Of a stretch of 64,000 bases of DNA, positions 43,884-52,072 are shown in pieces. Source of the stretch: JAGVSR01 sp964458265. Its GTDB lineage: Bacteria; Pseudomonadota; Alphaproteobacteria; Rhizobiales; Hyphomicrobiaceae. The position numbers and the translations under genes were made by a program. The DNA lies in contig CAYWIF010000013.1 in assembly GCA_964458265.1 (NCBI GenBank), forward strand, positions 1 through 64,000, written 5' to 3'. Below the pieces are notes generated by a model. The model made no database searches. It was not told the origin of the DNA and saw only the letters and a list, made by a program, of their open reading frames with translations. Position 1 is the first letter of the stretch. Each line of letters opens with the position of its first letter.

Positions 43884-45155
43884 TCAGCCTTCGGGGCAGA
43901 GTTCGAACGCCTTGTCGAGCGCCTGGGCCGAAGACCCGAACTCGCCGACCATCTCGCCGCCCTTGGCATAGGCGCTGATGTAGGCTTCGGTTTCCTTTTT
44001 CTCGGCGCCCTCGTTCACGTCGAGAACCGTGTAGTTCGTCGCGCCGGACGCCGAGGCTTTGATGATGATCGCTTTCGCGCCGCCGTAACTTGCCGTCCAC
44101 ACGCGGCAGCCGGCTGCCTTCGCCTCTGGCGCGGCAGCCTTGCCGGCCGTCACAGCGGCGGCCTGACCTGTAAACGAAGCGGTCGCAACCTTGGCGGTGT
44201 CGCTTGCCGGCGGCAAACCGCTACCCACTGTCTCGGCCGCGGCTTCCGGAGCCGCGTTGAGAATTTTCACGCTCGGCGATGGTCCGGCCGACTGCGACGG
44301 AGCGGTGATCGCGACGGCCTTGGCAAGCTCGCCGGCACCCAAAGCCGTTCGGGTCGGGACATCGCCCGAGGCGCGCGCTTCGGCTATGGCCTTCTTGGCG
44401 ATCTCTGCGCCCTTCCCGGTAGGAGCCGCCTCGGCCTTTTCGGGAGCCTCGACTTTCGCAGTCTTGGTCTCAGCCGTGCCGGCATTCCGGCCTTTGCGGG
44501 CCTCGGCTACAAGCTCGGGACGCGGATCGGCATCCTTGCACACGCCATCGTAGAAGGCGTCCGCAATGCCGCCGATATCGCGCGTGTAGGCCCGGCTGGT
44601 CGGCGCCCATTTCTTGGCCAGGTGCGTGTAGGTGATCGGCGTCTTGATCGTCTTTTGCCAATCGACCAGTACGCCCCACTCCTGGATGTTGCGCGTGCGC
44701 TCGGCGACCGGGCTTTCGATCTTCTCCCCGCCATACATCAGCACGTGCTGGAGATGCGCGCGGACGCCCGTCGAGATGTCGGCGAATGACTCACCGCGCG
44801 CGCCGCGGCCCGTCGCACCGAGGCCCGCGAAGTTATTCTGTTCCGGCTTCACGTCACCCTTGTAAGTGAGGTTGCCGGTCTCAAGCATCATTTGGAAAAA
44901 AGCATAGTCCCAGCGAATGCTGAGATCTTCGCCGTGGCGCATGTATTCGGTCGCCAGTCCGTCGTAGCGCTCCGCGAGGCCTTGATTGCGGTTTTTGAGG
45001 AACGCCATCAGGCGGCCCGGCGTGGCGCACTCTGGAACGGCGTTCGAGGCGGTGGATTTGATGCCGGGCAGCTCGGTTGCGGCGGCGGATTGCGAGAGGG
45101 CAGGAGCCAGAAGACAGGCAACTGCGGCGAAAGTCGCTCCAGCGAGGGCTCTCAT
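43884..45155 (-). CDS. Glucosaminidase-domain exported protein, copy B
   Basis: A 423-residue paralogue of the neighbour. Signal peptide to about residue 26. Domain region: WDYAFFQMMLETGNLTYKGD, then VKPEQNNFAGLGATGRGARG and SFADISTGVRAHLQHVLMYG. A longer Ala/Lys/Glu-rich linker of about 130 residues precedes the same C-domain (VWTASYGGAKAIIIKASASG). The Glu is again present. Both copies share the order domain, linker, C-domain and the C-terminal ELCP. Probably a peptidoglycan hydrolase. Upstream of it is a 171-bp gap to the SDR gene. Confidence 0.82.
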   Translation of the reverse strand: MRALAGATFAAVACLLAPALSQSAAATELPGIKSTASNAVPECATPGRLMAFLKNRNQGLAERYDGLATEYMRHGEDLSIRWDYAFFQMMLETGNLTYKGDVKPEQNNFAGLGATGRGARGESFADISTGVRAHLQHVLMYGGEKIESPVAERTRNIQEWGVLVDWQKTIKTPITYTHLAKKWAPTSRAYTRDIGGIADAFYDGVCKDADPRPELVAEARKGRNAGTAETKTAKVEAPEKAEAAPTGKGAEIAKKAIAEARASGDVPTRTALGAGELAKAVAITAPSQSAGPSPSVKILNAAPEAAAETVGSGLPPASDTAKVATASFTGQAAAVTAGKAAAPEAKAAGCRVWTASYGGAKAIIIKASASGATNYTVLDVNEGAEKKETEAYISAYAKGGEMVGEFGSSAQALDKAFELCPEG

Positions 45156-45326
45156 GTTTTTTTCCGTTCTTTACGCGGCGCCCTAGTGTGGGCACCCAAC
45201 ACGACCAACCGTTCCTAAAGGCTTAACCTTAAAGACCGGTAAACGATGGGGACCCGCACGGCAGACATCCTTCGTCGCTGACATTTGCGGCGTGAGTTGG
45301 GGCGGGGAGGGGAGGAAATGTGGCGG

Positions 45327-46130
45327 TCAACAATCGCTGCGATGGGTGTCGGCATGCGGCTTCGAACTCGCCGGATTATGCTCACCTTCGCTCCAGGTCA
45401 GGTGCTGTCCGCCATCGAGCGCGATCATCTGTCCGGTCATGGCCGGTGCATCGAGGATGAACCGCACGGCGGCGGCGATCTCTGCGGTGCTCGGCCCCCG
45501 TTGCAGCAGAGTTGAACGTACCTCCGCTGCAAAATCCGCATCCGTCTGGTGGATGCTTTTCAGGACCGGCCCAGGCCCGATGGCATTGACGCGCACGCGC
45601 GGAGCCAGCGCCTGCGCCAGCGTTCGCGTCGCGGTCCATAGCCCCGTTTTGGAAAGCGTGTAGGAGAAAAACTCAGGCGTGAGCTTCCAGACTCTCTGAT
45701 CGATGATGTTGATGATATTCCCGTCGCTTGCCGCCGGCAGATGACGCACGAGATCCTGCGCCAGGAACACCGGCGCCCTGAGATTGATGTCGAGGTGGGC
45801 TGTCCAGGTCTCGAGTGTGGTCGTTCCAACCGAGTCCGGGTGAAATTCGCTCGCGTTGTTGATGAGCACAACGGGCGCCCCGAGTGCGGCGTAACATTCC
45901 GGCACGATCCGCGCAACGTCGCTGGGCTTTGCAAGGTCGGCGGCGATTGCTACCGCCCGAGCTCCCATCCCCTCGATTTCGCCGACGGCGGAGTCGGCAT
46001 CTGCCTTCGACTGACGGTAGTGGATCGCCACATCGAAACCGCGCCCGGCCAGATCGAGCGCAATGGTCCTGCCGATTCGGCGGGCCGCTCCGGTGATCAG
46101 TGCGACGGGACGAGTCACAGCCGGCGGCAT
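45327..46130 (-). CDS. SDR family oxidoreductase, pteridine-reductase/FolM-like
   Basis: A 267-residue short-chain dehydrogenase. The cofactor motif is TGAARRIGRTIALDLAGRGF; the Arg in TGxxxRxG is the pteridine-reductase variant. NNAS follows in INNASEFHPDSV. The catalytic Tyr and Lys lie in FFSYTLSKTGLWTATRTLAQ. ALAPRVRVNAIGPGPVLKS is typical of the FolM/PTR1 branch. Substrate: a dihydropteridine or dihydrofolate is likely by similarity. The ATG at 46130 (AAAGG upstream) is used; 46154 is an alternative. Confidence 0.85.
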   Translation of the reverse strand: MPPAVTRPVALITGAARRIGRTIALDLAGRGFDVAIHYRQSKADADSAVGEIEGMGARAVAIAADLAKPSDVARIVPECYAALGAPVVLINNASEFHPDSVGTTTLETWTAHLDINLRAPVFLAQDLVRHLPAASDGNIINIIDQRVWKLTPEFFSYTLSKTGLWTATRTLAQALAPRVRVNAIGPGPVLKSIHQTDADFAAEVRSTLLQRGPSTAEIAAAVRFILDAPAMTGQMIALDGGQHLTWSEGEHNPASSKPHADTHRSDC

Positions 46131-46527
46131 GTTGAAGGACCTTTGAGGAGCCATTTTTGAGGGTGGAAACGGGCTGAGATCAGCCCGGACGGTCGTTATA
46201 CGCCATTCCGGGGCGGATAGGATGCCTCGGCAGATTGCATTGCACCATGCCAGACTGCCGCCAAATCAGCCATGTGCGACCGGACGGCTCAGCTGCGATG
46301 GTCAAAAATAAAGCTTTTCCTGACTCGCGATTGACCAATTACTCAAAGCAGTTGCCGTTGTGTGACACCGAGACTCGAACCCAATGAGAATAACCGGTCT
46401 TTGCTTGTGGAAGCCCGCCTTTTCCTGCTTTCCTGATCTCCAGCAGGCGCCGATTCAGTCGGCAGTTCATTCCGGTGCGGGTGGACGACACGGGGCCGGT
46501 GCAGAGACAATGGACGGGGGTTTTAGC
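46131..46527. other. Divergent intergenic region before the porin gene
   Basis: This stretch separates the SDR and porin genes, which diverge. It holds the promoters of both by position. No coding frame with protein character is evident. A TTGACC at 46331 has no fitting -10 element at the usual distance. Nothing firm was found. Confidence 0.4.
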
Positions 46528-47247
46528 ATGACGATCAAGAAAACACTTATCGGAGCCGCGAGCGTAGCAGCCCTCGCCCTCGCCGCGACTGTCGCTCCGG
46601 CTGCCGCTGAAGAGCGCGAATTCAGTTGGTCGATGACGGTCGGCGGCACTTCGGACTACGTGTTCCGCGGTATCTCGCTTTCATCCGAAGATCCTGCGGC
46701 CCAGGGCTCGCTCGACATGAGCTACGGCATTTTCTATGCTGGCGCGTGGGCCTCCAACGTCGACGGCGCTGGATTTGAGCCCTGGGAACTCGACCTCTAC
46801 ATGGGCATCAAGCCGGTGCTCGGCCCGGTCACGTTTGACTTCGGCGTTGTCGGTTATCTCTATCCCGCCGCTCAGAACTCCGGCGATTATGTCGAGTTCA
46901 AAGCTGGCGCATCCATGGAACTCGTCAAGAACCTAACGGGTGGAGCGACGTTCTGGTGGGCTCCCGACCAGGATAACTATCCCGATACCTACGCCATCGA
47001 AGGAACGCTGGCCTACGCTTTGCCGCAGATGGGAATTTTCGCGCCGTCGATCAGCGGGCTGTACGGTTACTCCGAGTCGGATGGACCGGGCTTCTTCCTC
47101 GGCGAGGACGAGTATAGCTACTGGAACGTCGGTCTTTCGGTCGGGGTCGAAAAGTTTTCGATGGACTTCCGTTATTGGGATACGGACATCAACGACGGCC
47201 TTGCCGACGAGCGCTTTGTATTCTCGGCCAAGGTCACGCTGCCCTAG
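46528..47247 (+). CDS. TorF family putative porin
   Basis: A 239-residue outer-membrane protein. Signal peptide TLIGAASVAALALAATVAPAAA. The mature chain has alternating beta pattern and the TorF signature WSMTVGGTSDYVFRGISLS, then GSLDMSYGIFYAGAWASNVD and WELDLYMGIKPVLGPVTFDF. The ending DERFVFSAKVTLP has the alternating hydrophobic C-terminal strand of beta-barrels. The ATG at 46528 is used because the signal peptide follows; 46510 is an alternative. A strong terminator follows. Confidence 0.9.
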   Translation: MTIKKTLIGAASVAALALAATVAPAAAEEREFSWSMTVGGTSDYVFRGISLSSEDPAAQGSLDMSYGIFYAGAWASNVDGAGFEPWELDLYMGIKPVLGPVTFDFGVVGYLYPAAQNSGDYVEFKAGASMELVKNLTGGATFWWAPDQDNYPDTYAIEGTLAYALPQMGIFAPSISGLYGYSESDGPGFFLGEDEYSYWNVGLSVGVEKFSMDFRYWDTDINDGLADERFVFSAKVTLP

Positions 47248-47270
47248 TCTGGAAGCACATGCTTCAACGG

Positions 47271-47297
47271 AAACGGGACCCTCGCGGGTCCCGTTTT
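47271..47297 (+). terminator. Rho-independent terminator after the porin gene
   Basis: AAACGGGACCC (47271-47281) pairs perfectly with GGGTCCCGTTT (47286-47296) across the 4-nt loop TCGC, followed by a T at 47297. It sits 24 bp past the porin stop, a classic stem with U-rich end. Confidence 0.9.
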
Positions 47298-47668
47298 CGT
47301 TTGGGAACACGGGACTAGCCTCCATTTATCGGGGGCTGCGCCGCCGCTGGCGGGTATAGGAAGCACCTTTTTCCCTGTCACGGGGGCGTCATTCCCCCGT
47401 CAAACCGGTGTTGCGCAGGTTTCCTACATATTGGGTGCCGGTCGATAGCCGGACGTTCCCGAGCGGCACGCCCTCTCGCAGCCGGGAACGGGAGCAGTTA
47501 GAGGCCAGCCGCCGCCCGCCCGGACATGCCCCCGCAGCCCGGTCGAAGCGTCCGCTGGTCTCGTTTGCTTCTCGAAGCGCTCTACCCTCCGCATATCCCC
47601 CGTCATCACGCCGCGCCGCTTGATCCGCCGCCTCCCCGTCCGTTAACTCGCCGGACACGGGGGCCGCA
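47298..47668. other. Intergenic region after the porin terminator
   Basis: A 371-bp gap. It contains a short inverted repeat ACGGGGG (47380-47386) / CCCCCGT (47394-47400). A - strand frame (47389-47697) and a + strand frame (47408-47623) exist, but neither shows recognisable protein character. I see no RNA gene. Confidence 0.4.
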
Positions 47669-48433
47669 GTGATTCTGACAATCCTTATCATGGTCATGGC
47701 GACGGTCGCGATCGCGGCTTATGGGCTGGCGCCTCGTCTGGGTCAGCACCGCGTCGTCTATCCGCAAACGCCAGATGCGCCGGTCCCGTTCGGCTATCAG
47801 ATGGCCTGGCTGGCGATCCGCACGCGCGACACTGCGGCCGTGGTGGAGGCATTGGGGCTCGGGTCCGTTCAGCCGTGCAACTGGAACGCAGGCATCGGCA
47901 CCGTCTACGATCCCCGTCTTGGGCAAAACACCATCTTTGTTTCGCCGCCTGTCAATGGCTGGACATTTGTTGTCGGGCTGCCGCTGCCCCAACCGATCGG
48001 CCGCGCCTTTGTCGACAAAGCGACCCCGCTACTCGCCGGCCTCGGTAGCCGCTTCTCAGAGGTGCAATTTTTCGTCGCCTTCCCGCCCGTCGATTTGTTC
48101 GCCTGGGCACGGCTCATCGACGGCCGGCTGGTTCGCGCCTTCGCCATCGGCGACAGCGGCATCATCTGGAACAAGGGCAAGACGACGCGGGAAGAGCGCT
48201 CTCTCGGCTTGAAGCTATTCGAGTTGCGCGGCGTCCGCGACCGGCGCGGCGACGCCGGCGGTCCGCTCATCCTGCACCCGACCGAAAGCCACGTCATGCA
48301 ATTGGCGCGCAAGTGGAGCCTCGATCCCACGCGGCTTGGCCCCAATGTGCCCGATACACATAGCGACGGCATGGGCTTGATTGCCGACGCCCCGCATCAT
48401 TGGCGCGTCGAACGCATCCGCAAGTCCGCCTGA
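47669..48433 (+). CDS. Protein of unknown function with N-terminal membrane segment
   Basis: A 254-residue protein starting GTG at 47669. A membrane segment (ILTILIMVMATVAIAAYGL) is followed by a soluble domain: YQMAWLAIRTRDTAAVVEAL, IFVSPPVNGWTFVVGLPLPQ, ARLIDGRLVRAFAIGDSGII. The last two thirds resemble no family I can name with confidence. Codon usage and the hydrophobic anchor support coding. It converges with the next gene. Confidence 0.7.
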   Translation: MILTILIMVMATVAIAAYGLAPRLGQHRVVYPQTPDAPVPFGYQMAWLAIRTRDTAAVVEALGLGSVQPCNWNAGIGTVYDPRLGQNTIFVSPPVNGWTFVVGLPLPQPIGRAFVDKATPLLAGLGSRFSEVQFFVAFPPVDLFAWARLIDGRLVRAFAIGDSGIIWNKGKTTREERSLGLKLFELRGVRDRRGDAGGPLILHPTESHVMQLARKWSLDPTRLGPNVPDTHSDGMGLIADAPHHWRVERIRKSA

Positions 48434-48446
48434 TCGCCGGCGAAAA

Positions 48447-48935
48447 TTAGTTAAACAGCGCCGCGATCTCCCGATCGGCCGCTTCGATCTGTTTCGACCT
48501 GCGCACGCTCGACAAATCGACCACTTCGGCGCGCGTGTTCCGGTCGCCCGAATAGAGACGCCCAAGCACGACGCCGCGCTTGGCCTCCACCTGCCGCTTC
48601 AAAACGCAAATAGCGACAACCGGCTTCGGCTTGCCGGCCACCGGCAACCGCGGCTTTGACCGGGCGCGGCTCGTCGGCGCATTCATGCGCGCGACGCTCT
48701 GCAACTGGGCCGCCAACGGGCGATGGGCCGGCACCGCCGCACGCGCTGTCACGGGAACCAGCTCCACAACCTCGCCGGCCTGACGAATGAATTCTACAGG
48801 TTGAGGCGATGGAACCGATCCCGCCGCTTTCCCCCGGGCCTGGCTATCGAAAGGCAGCACGACGGCGCCCTGGCCCGCCCCTTCCGCATCTTGCCGCCAC
48901 AACACGCGCAACAGGCGCGTCAATAAACCGAGCAT
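48447..48935 (-). CDS. Hypothetical basic protein
   Basis: A 162-residue protein: MLGLLTRLLRVLWRQDAEGA at the N-terminus, a disordered, Ala/Pro/Arg-rich middle, and a better-ordered end (VVAICVLKRQVEAKRGVVLG, RLYSGDRNTRAEVVDLSSVR). ATG 48935 with GGGGAA upstream. No family recognised. The neighbours on both sides are unknown too. A short gap of 130 bp separates it from the next - strand gene. Confidence 0.6.
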   Translation of the reverse strand: MLGLLTRLLRVLWRQDAEGAGQGAVVLPFDSQARGKAAGSVPSPQPVEFIRQAGEVVELVPVTARAAVPAHRPLAAQLQSVARMNAPTSRARSKPRLPVAGKPKPVVAICVLKRQVEAKRGVVLGRLYSGDRNTRAEVVDLSSVRRSKQIEAADREIAALFN

Positions 48936-49065
48936 GCTTGCATTCCCCACTGAGACCGGCGTCGCCGCCACTGTCCTGAGGACTAAAGTGAACGCTTATC
49001 ACTAAAGCGAGGTTAAGCCCTGTACCGGCTAGGGAAACAGCCGTAGCCGCCACGTCCCCAACGGA

Positions 49066-49470
49066 CTAGTCGGCAAGGCCGGACGAACGCGCTGCCGCCG
49101 CTTCCCGATCCGATTTCCGCCCGGTCCCGCCGTCCGCGTGCTGATGCGCCATCGCGAAACACGGCATCGCCCGGGTTTCACCGTGCATACGGTTCAAAGC
49201 GAGCGCGACGCACGCCGTTCGCTGCTCCCGCAGCGTGCCGGTCTCCAGTCTTGAAGGCGCAGCAGGCTCCTGAAATGCCGGCGAAGCGGTGCGGGACGCC
49301 GCCACGGTATCGCTGCCGAAAACCGCCGTGTTGACCAGCGACCAGAAACCGATGGCGTGCCAGAACGCAATGCCGGCCACGAAGCCCCCACCAGCCCACA
49401 GCACGGCCGCCGGTGAACGAACCGTTTGGCCGGTGTCACTGTGCCGGACCGCGTGCGAGCTACGAATCAT
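49066..49470 (-). CDS. Hypothetical protein with one membrane segment
   Basis: A 134-residue protein with a hydrophobic stretch AVLWAGGGFVAGIAFWHAIG near residues 22-42, followed by FWSLVNTAVFG. The C-terminal half is polar, with a Cys (MPCFAMAHQHADGG). It has the ATG at 49470. No family recognised. The single membrane segment suggests an inner-membrane anchor. Moderate confidence that it is real. Confidence 0.55.
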   Translation of the reverse strand: MIRSSHAVRHSDTGQTVRSPAAVLWAGGGFVAGIAFWHAIGFWSLVNTAVFGSDTVAASRTASPAFQEPAAPSRLETGTLREQRTACVALALNRMHGETRAMPCFAMAHQHADGGTGRKSDREAAAARSSGLAD

Positions 49471-49586
49471 AGCTTAAGTGTGGAGGCGTAGACCGCTATC
49501 CGGCAAGCGCGCGGCGATGGTCGCGGATCGCCGGACGGACCTTTCCACAACGCCGGCAAGTCCGGTCTCTTTGCAGGGTGCCCGTG

Positions 49587-50363
49587 TCAGCGTGGTCCCG
49601 GCAAGGGCGACGGACGCCGCTCGTAGAGAACATCATCCTCGCGCTTCGTCGATCGGACCGGCGGCACGGCGATCTGGGCCGAGGAACACAGCCGGCGCTC
49701 ATCCTCGTTCGGGCCGCAGGGAACTGGCTTTGGATCTTTCGAAAAGCAGATCCGCACTTCACGCAGTCGCCCCCGGTCCCCGCGCGCGCAAGAAACCGCA
49801 ATCGACGCTTCGGGCAATCCGGGATTGGCCGCAGCAAACGCCCGCTTCAAGTCGCGCGGCGCGACGAATTGGGTCTCGAATGGATTGATGTAGTCCTCTG
49901 GAATCCGGATCGACTTGAAAAGCTGCCGCGACAGCGTGAAGTAGCCCTGCACATCAAGACCGGAGCACGTCCCGTGTTTGCGGTATTCGTGAATAACGAG
50001 TCCGCGGCTCGGCATGATGTCGAGCATGCTGCCGATCACGGCTTCGGGCACAAACGGACGCCTGGGCGTGCGGCACTCCTGCGGCCAGCCGCGCGTATAT
50101 TGCGGCCATAGCCCGTGCAGCACGAAGGCGTAGCGCTTCCCATCGCGCCGGTTGCACTGCAGATCGTCGTCCTCACCGTCGGGAGTAGAGCAGTGCGTCG
50201 GGCTCCACGACAGGACGAGCGCGTAATAGTCGAACTTCCCGGCGATGTGGTCCGGCCGCCTGTCGCGGTCGCTTTCGTCCCAACGCAATTGAGCCTGTGC
50301 CGCCGGCGACGGTGCCAACCCGGCGGCCAAGACCATGAAGAATGTGAAAGTGTAAGCGGTCAT
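49587..50363 (-). CDS. Ribonuclease T2 family, exported
   Basis: A 258-residue secreted RNase. Signal peptide FTFFMVLAAGLAPSPAAQA. CAS1 is FVLHGLWPQY and CAS2 is HEYRKHGTCSGL, each with its catalytic His; YYALVLSWSPTHC is the typical lead-in. Several cysteines fit the conserved disulfides. These enzymes cleave RNA through a 2',3'-cyclic phosphate, probably to use external RNA as a nutrient. The start is ATG 50363. The downstream M20 gene is on the same strand, 88 bp upstream of this gene's start. Confidence 0.93.
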   Translation of the reverse strand: MTAYTFTFFMVLAAGLAPSPAAQAQLRWDESDRDRRPDHIAGKFDYYALVLSWSPTHCSTPDGEDDDLQCNRRDGKRYAFVLHGLWPQYTRGWPQECRTPRRPFVPEAVIGSMLDIMPSRGLVIHEYRKHGTCSGLDVQGYFTLSRQLFKSIRIPEDYINPFETQFVAPRDLKRAFAAANPGLPEASIAVSCARGDRGRLREVRICFSKDPKPVPCGPNEDERRLCSSAQIAVPPVRSTKREDDVLYERRPSPLPGPR

Positions 50364-50451
50364 GCGCACGGCTTCGAAACTCCAAGTGAGGCGCGGCACC
50401 CTAGCGGACCATTGTCGAAGTGCAATCCCTGCACGCAGGTAGCGGGTGTCC

Positions 50452-51855
50452 TCACCGCGCCTCGGCAAAAGCCGCCAGAATTCGTGCCCAGCTTCGCGCG
50501 CCCTTCGTGAAGCTCGTCAGATTGTATTTTTCGTTCGGGCTGTGAATGCGATCGTCGTCGAGACCGTATCCGACGAGCAGGCTGTCCATGCCCAGTACGT
50601 CCTTGAACGACGACACAATGGGTATCGATCCGCCGCAACCCATCAGGATTGCGGGCTGCCCCCATTCCGCCTCGAGCGCCGTTGCCGCCGAACGCACCGC
50701 CGGCGAAGACGTGTCAAAGCCGACCGCCGCGCTCCCCCGGCCGCCGATGAAATCCACCGTGCAGTCCGGCGGAAGGTGCGCGCGGATATGGTCTTGCAGG
50801 AGCTTCAGGCATCGCTCGGGGTCCTGCCCCGGCACCAGCCGGCAGGTGATCTTGACCGAAGCCTTCGACGGGATCACCGTCTTCGATCCAGCACCCTGGT
50901 ACCCACCGGTAATACCGTTGAACTCCACCGTCGGCCGGGCCCAGAGCTGCTCGATCACCGAGCACCCCTTTTCTCCTGCGGCAGTCTTCAGCCCCACGGA
51001 TGAAAGAAACGGCCCCTCGGCGCGCGCCGAAAGCGCGGCCCATTGCTGCCGCTGCTCATCGGGAAGCGGTTCGATCCCGTCTAGAAATCCTGCAATTGCG
51101 ATCCCGCCGTCATCGTCATGGATCGAAGCGATCGCTTTGGCCAACGCGCGGATCGGATTGACAGCCGGGCCGCCGTACATGCCCGAATGCAGATCGCGCG
51201 ACGGACCCGTCACGATGGCTTCCGTTCCCGCAAGCCCGCGCAGCATGGTCGTGATCGCCGGCGTATCCTTGTCCCACTGCCCCGTGTCGCAGACGAGGAC
51301 GAGATCAGCCTTCAGCTCATCTCCCGATGCCGTCAGGAAGGCCGGCAGCGACGGCGAACCGCACTCCTCCTCGCCCTCCAGCATCACGGAAACCGCGACC
51401 GGCAGTTCGCCCGCGATCTCCTTCCACGCCCGCGCCGCTTCGAAAAAGGTCATCAACTGACCTTTGTTGTCTTGCGCGCCGCGGGCGACGATGACCTGTC
51501 CGTTCCCAGGCTCGTCTGAAATTCTGGGTTCGAAAGGCGCACTCGTCCATAATTCCAATGGATCGGCCGGCTGCACGTCGTAGTGTCCGTAAAAGAGCAC
51601 GTGCGGCTGACCCGGCGTGCGCACGTTCCGATCATGCCCGACGACCATGGGATGCCCGGTGGTGTCGCGCACGTTCGCATCAAAGCCAATGTCGCGCAGC
51701 GCCTCCGCGCACCATTCGGCGGCCTTCCTGCATGATGGCGCGTAAGCCGGATCCGTCGAAACGCTGTCGATCCGGAGCAACTGGAACAGCCGCTCCAAAC
51801 CCGCATCCCGGTTCTGGTCGAGTCGGTCGAGTACGGCGGGCAGGTGTTTATTCAT
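50452..51855 (-). CDS. M20/M28-type dipeptidase (peptidase family M20A)
   Basis: A 467-residue metallopeptidase. Zn ligands: His in FYGHYDVQPADP, Asp in RGAQDNKGQL, Glu-Glu in LEGEEECGSPSL, Asp in VLVCDTGQWD. The last His lies toward the C-terminus (DRIHSPNEKYNL). This is the CNDP-like subgroup of dipeptidases. The dimerisation domain lies near residues 205-370 (LAGTEAIVTGPSRDLHSGMY). Start ATG 51855; the frame extends to 51879. Divergent from ppdK. The precise peptide substrate is unknown. Confidence 0.92.
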   Translation of the reverse strand: MNKHLPAVLDRLDQNRDAGLERLFQLLRIDSVSTDPAYAPSCRKAAEWCAEALRDIGFDANVRDTTGHPMVVGHDRNVRTPGQPHVLFYGHYDVQPADPLELWTSAPFEPRISDEPGNGQVIVARGAQDNKGQLMTFFEAARAWKEIAGELPVAVSVMLEGEEECGSPSLPAFLTASGDELKADLVLVCDTGQWDKDTPAITTMLRGLAGTEAIVTGPSRDLHSGMYGGPAVNPIRALAKAIASIHDDDGGIAIAGFLDGIEPLPDEQRQQWAALSARAEGPFLSSVGLKTAAGEKGCSVIEQLWARPTVEFNGITGGYQGAGSKTVIPSKASVKITCRLVPGQDPERCLKLLQDHIRAHLPPDCTVDFIGGRGSAAVGFDTSSPAVRSAATALEAEWGQPAILMGCGGSIPIVSSFKDVLGMDSLLVGYGLDDDRIHSPNEKYNLTSFTKGARSWARILAAFAEAR

Positions 51856-52072
51856 GGACGTCTCACGATGAAGCAGCATCGGCTACGGCGTATCCAATTG
51901 GGGACACGGCGACAAGGTGGCGGAACCCCGCCTTTTGCACCTGCGCCTGACCTGCTATGCCAGCAAGCTGAGGCGATGTCGCGACGCCTCGTAGTCGCGA
52001 TGCAACTTGTGCCCTGGACGAGCGGCGCGAAACGCGCGCGACCGGAAACCACGCGACCGGAAATTGAGCAAC

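Noticed and set aside
46360..46392. tRNA T-arm-like sequence on the - strand (GGGTTCGAGTCTCGG)
   Set aside because: The T-stem pairing is poor, and no acceptor or anticodon arm can be found nearby.
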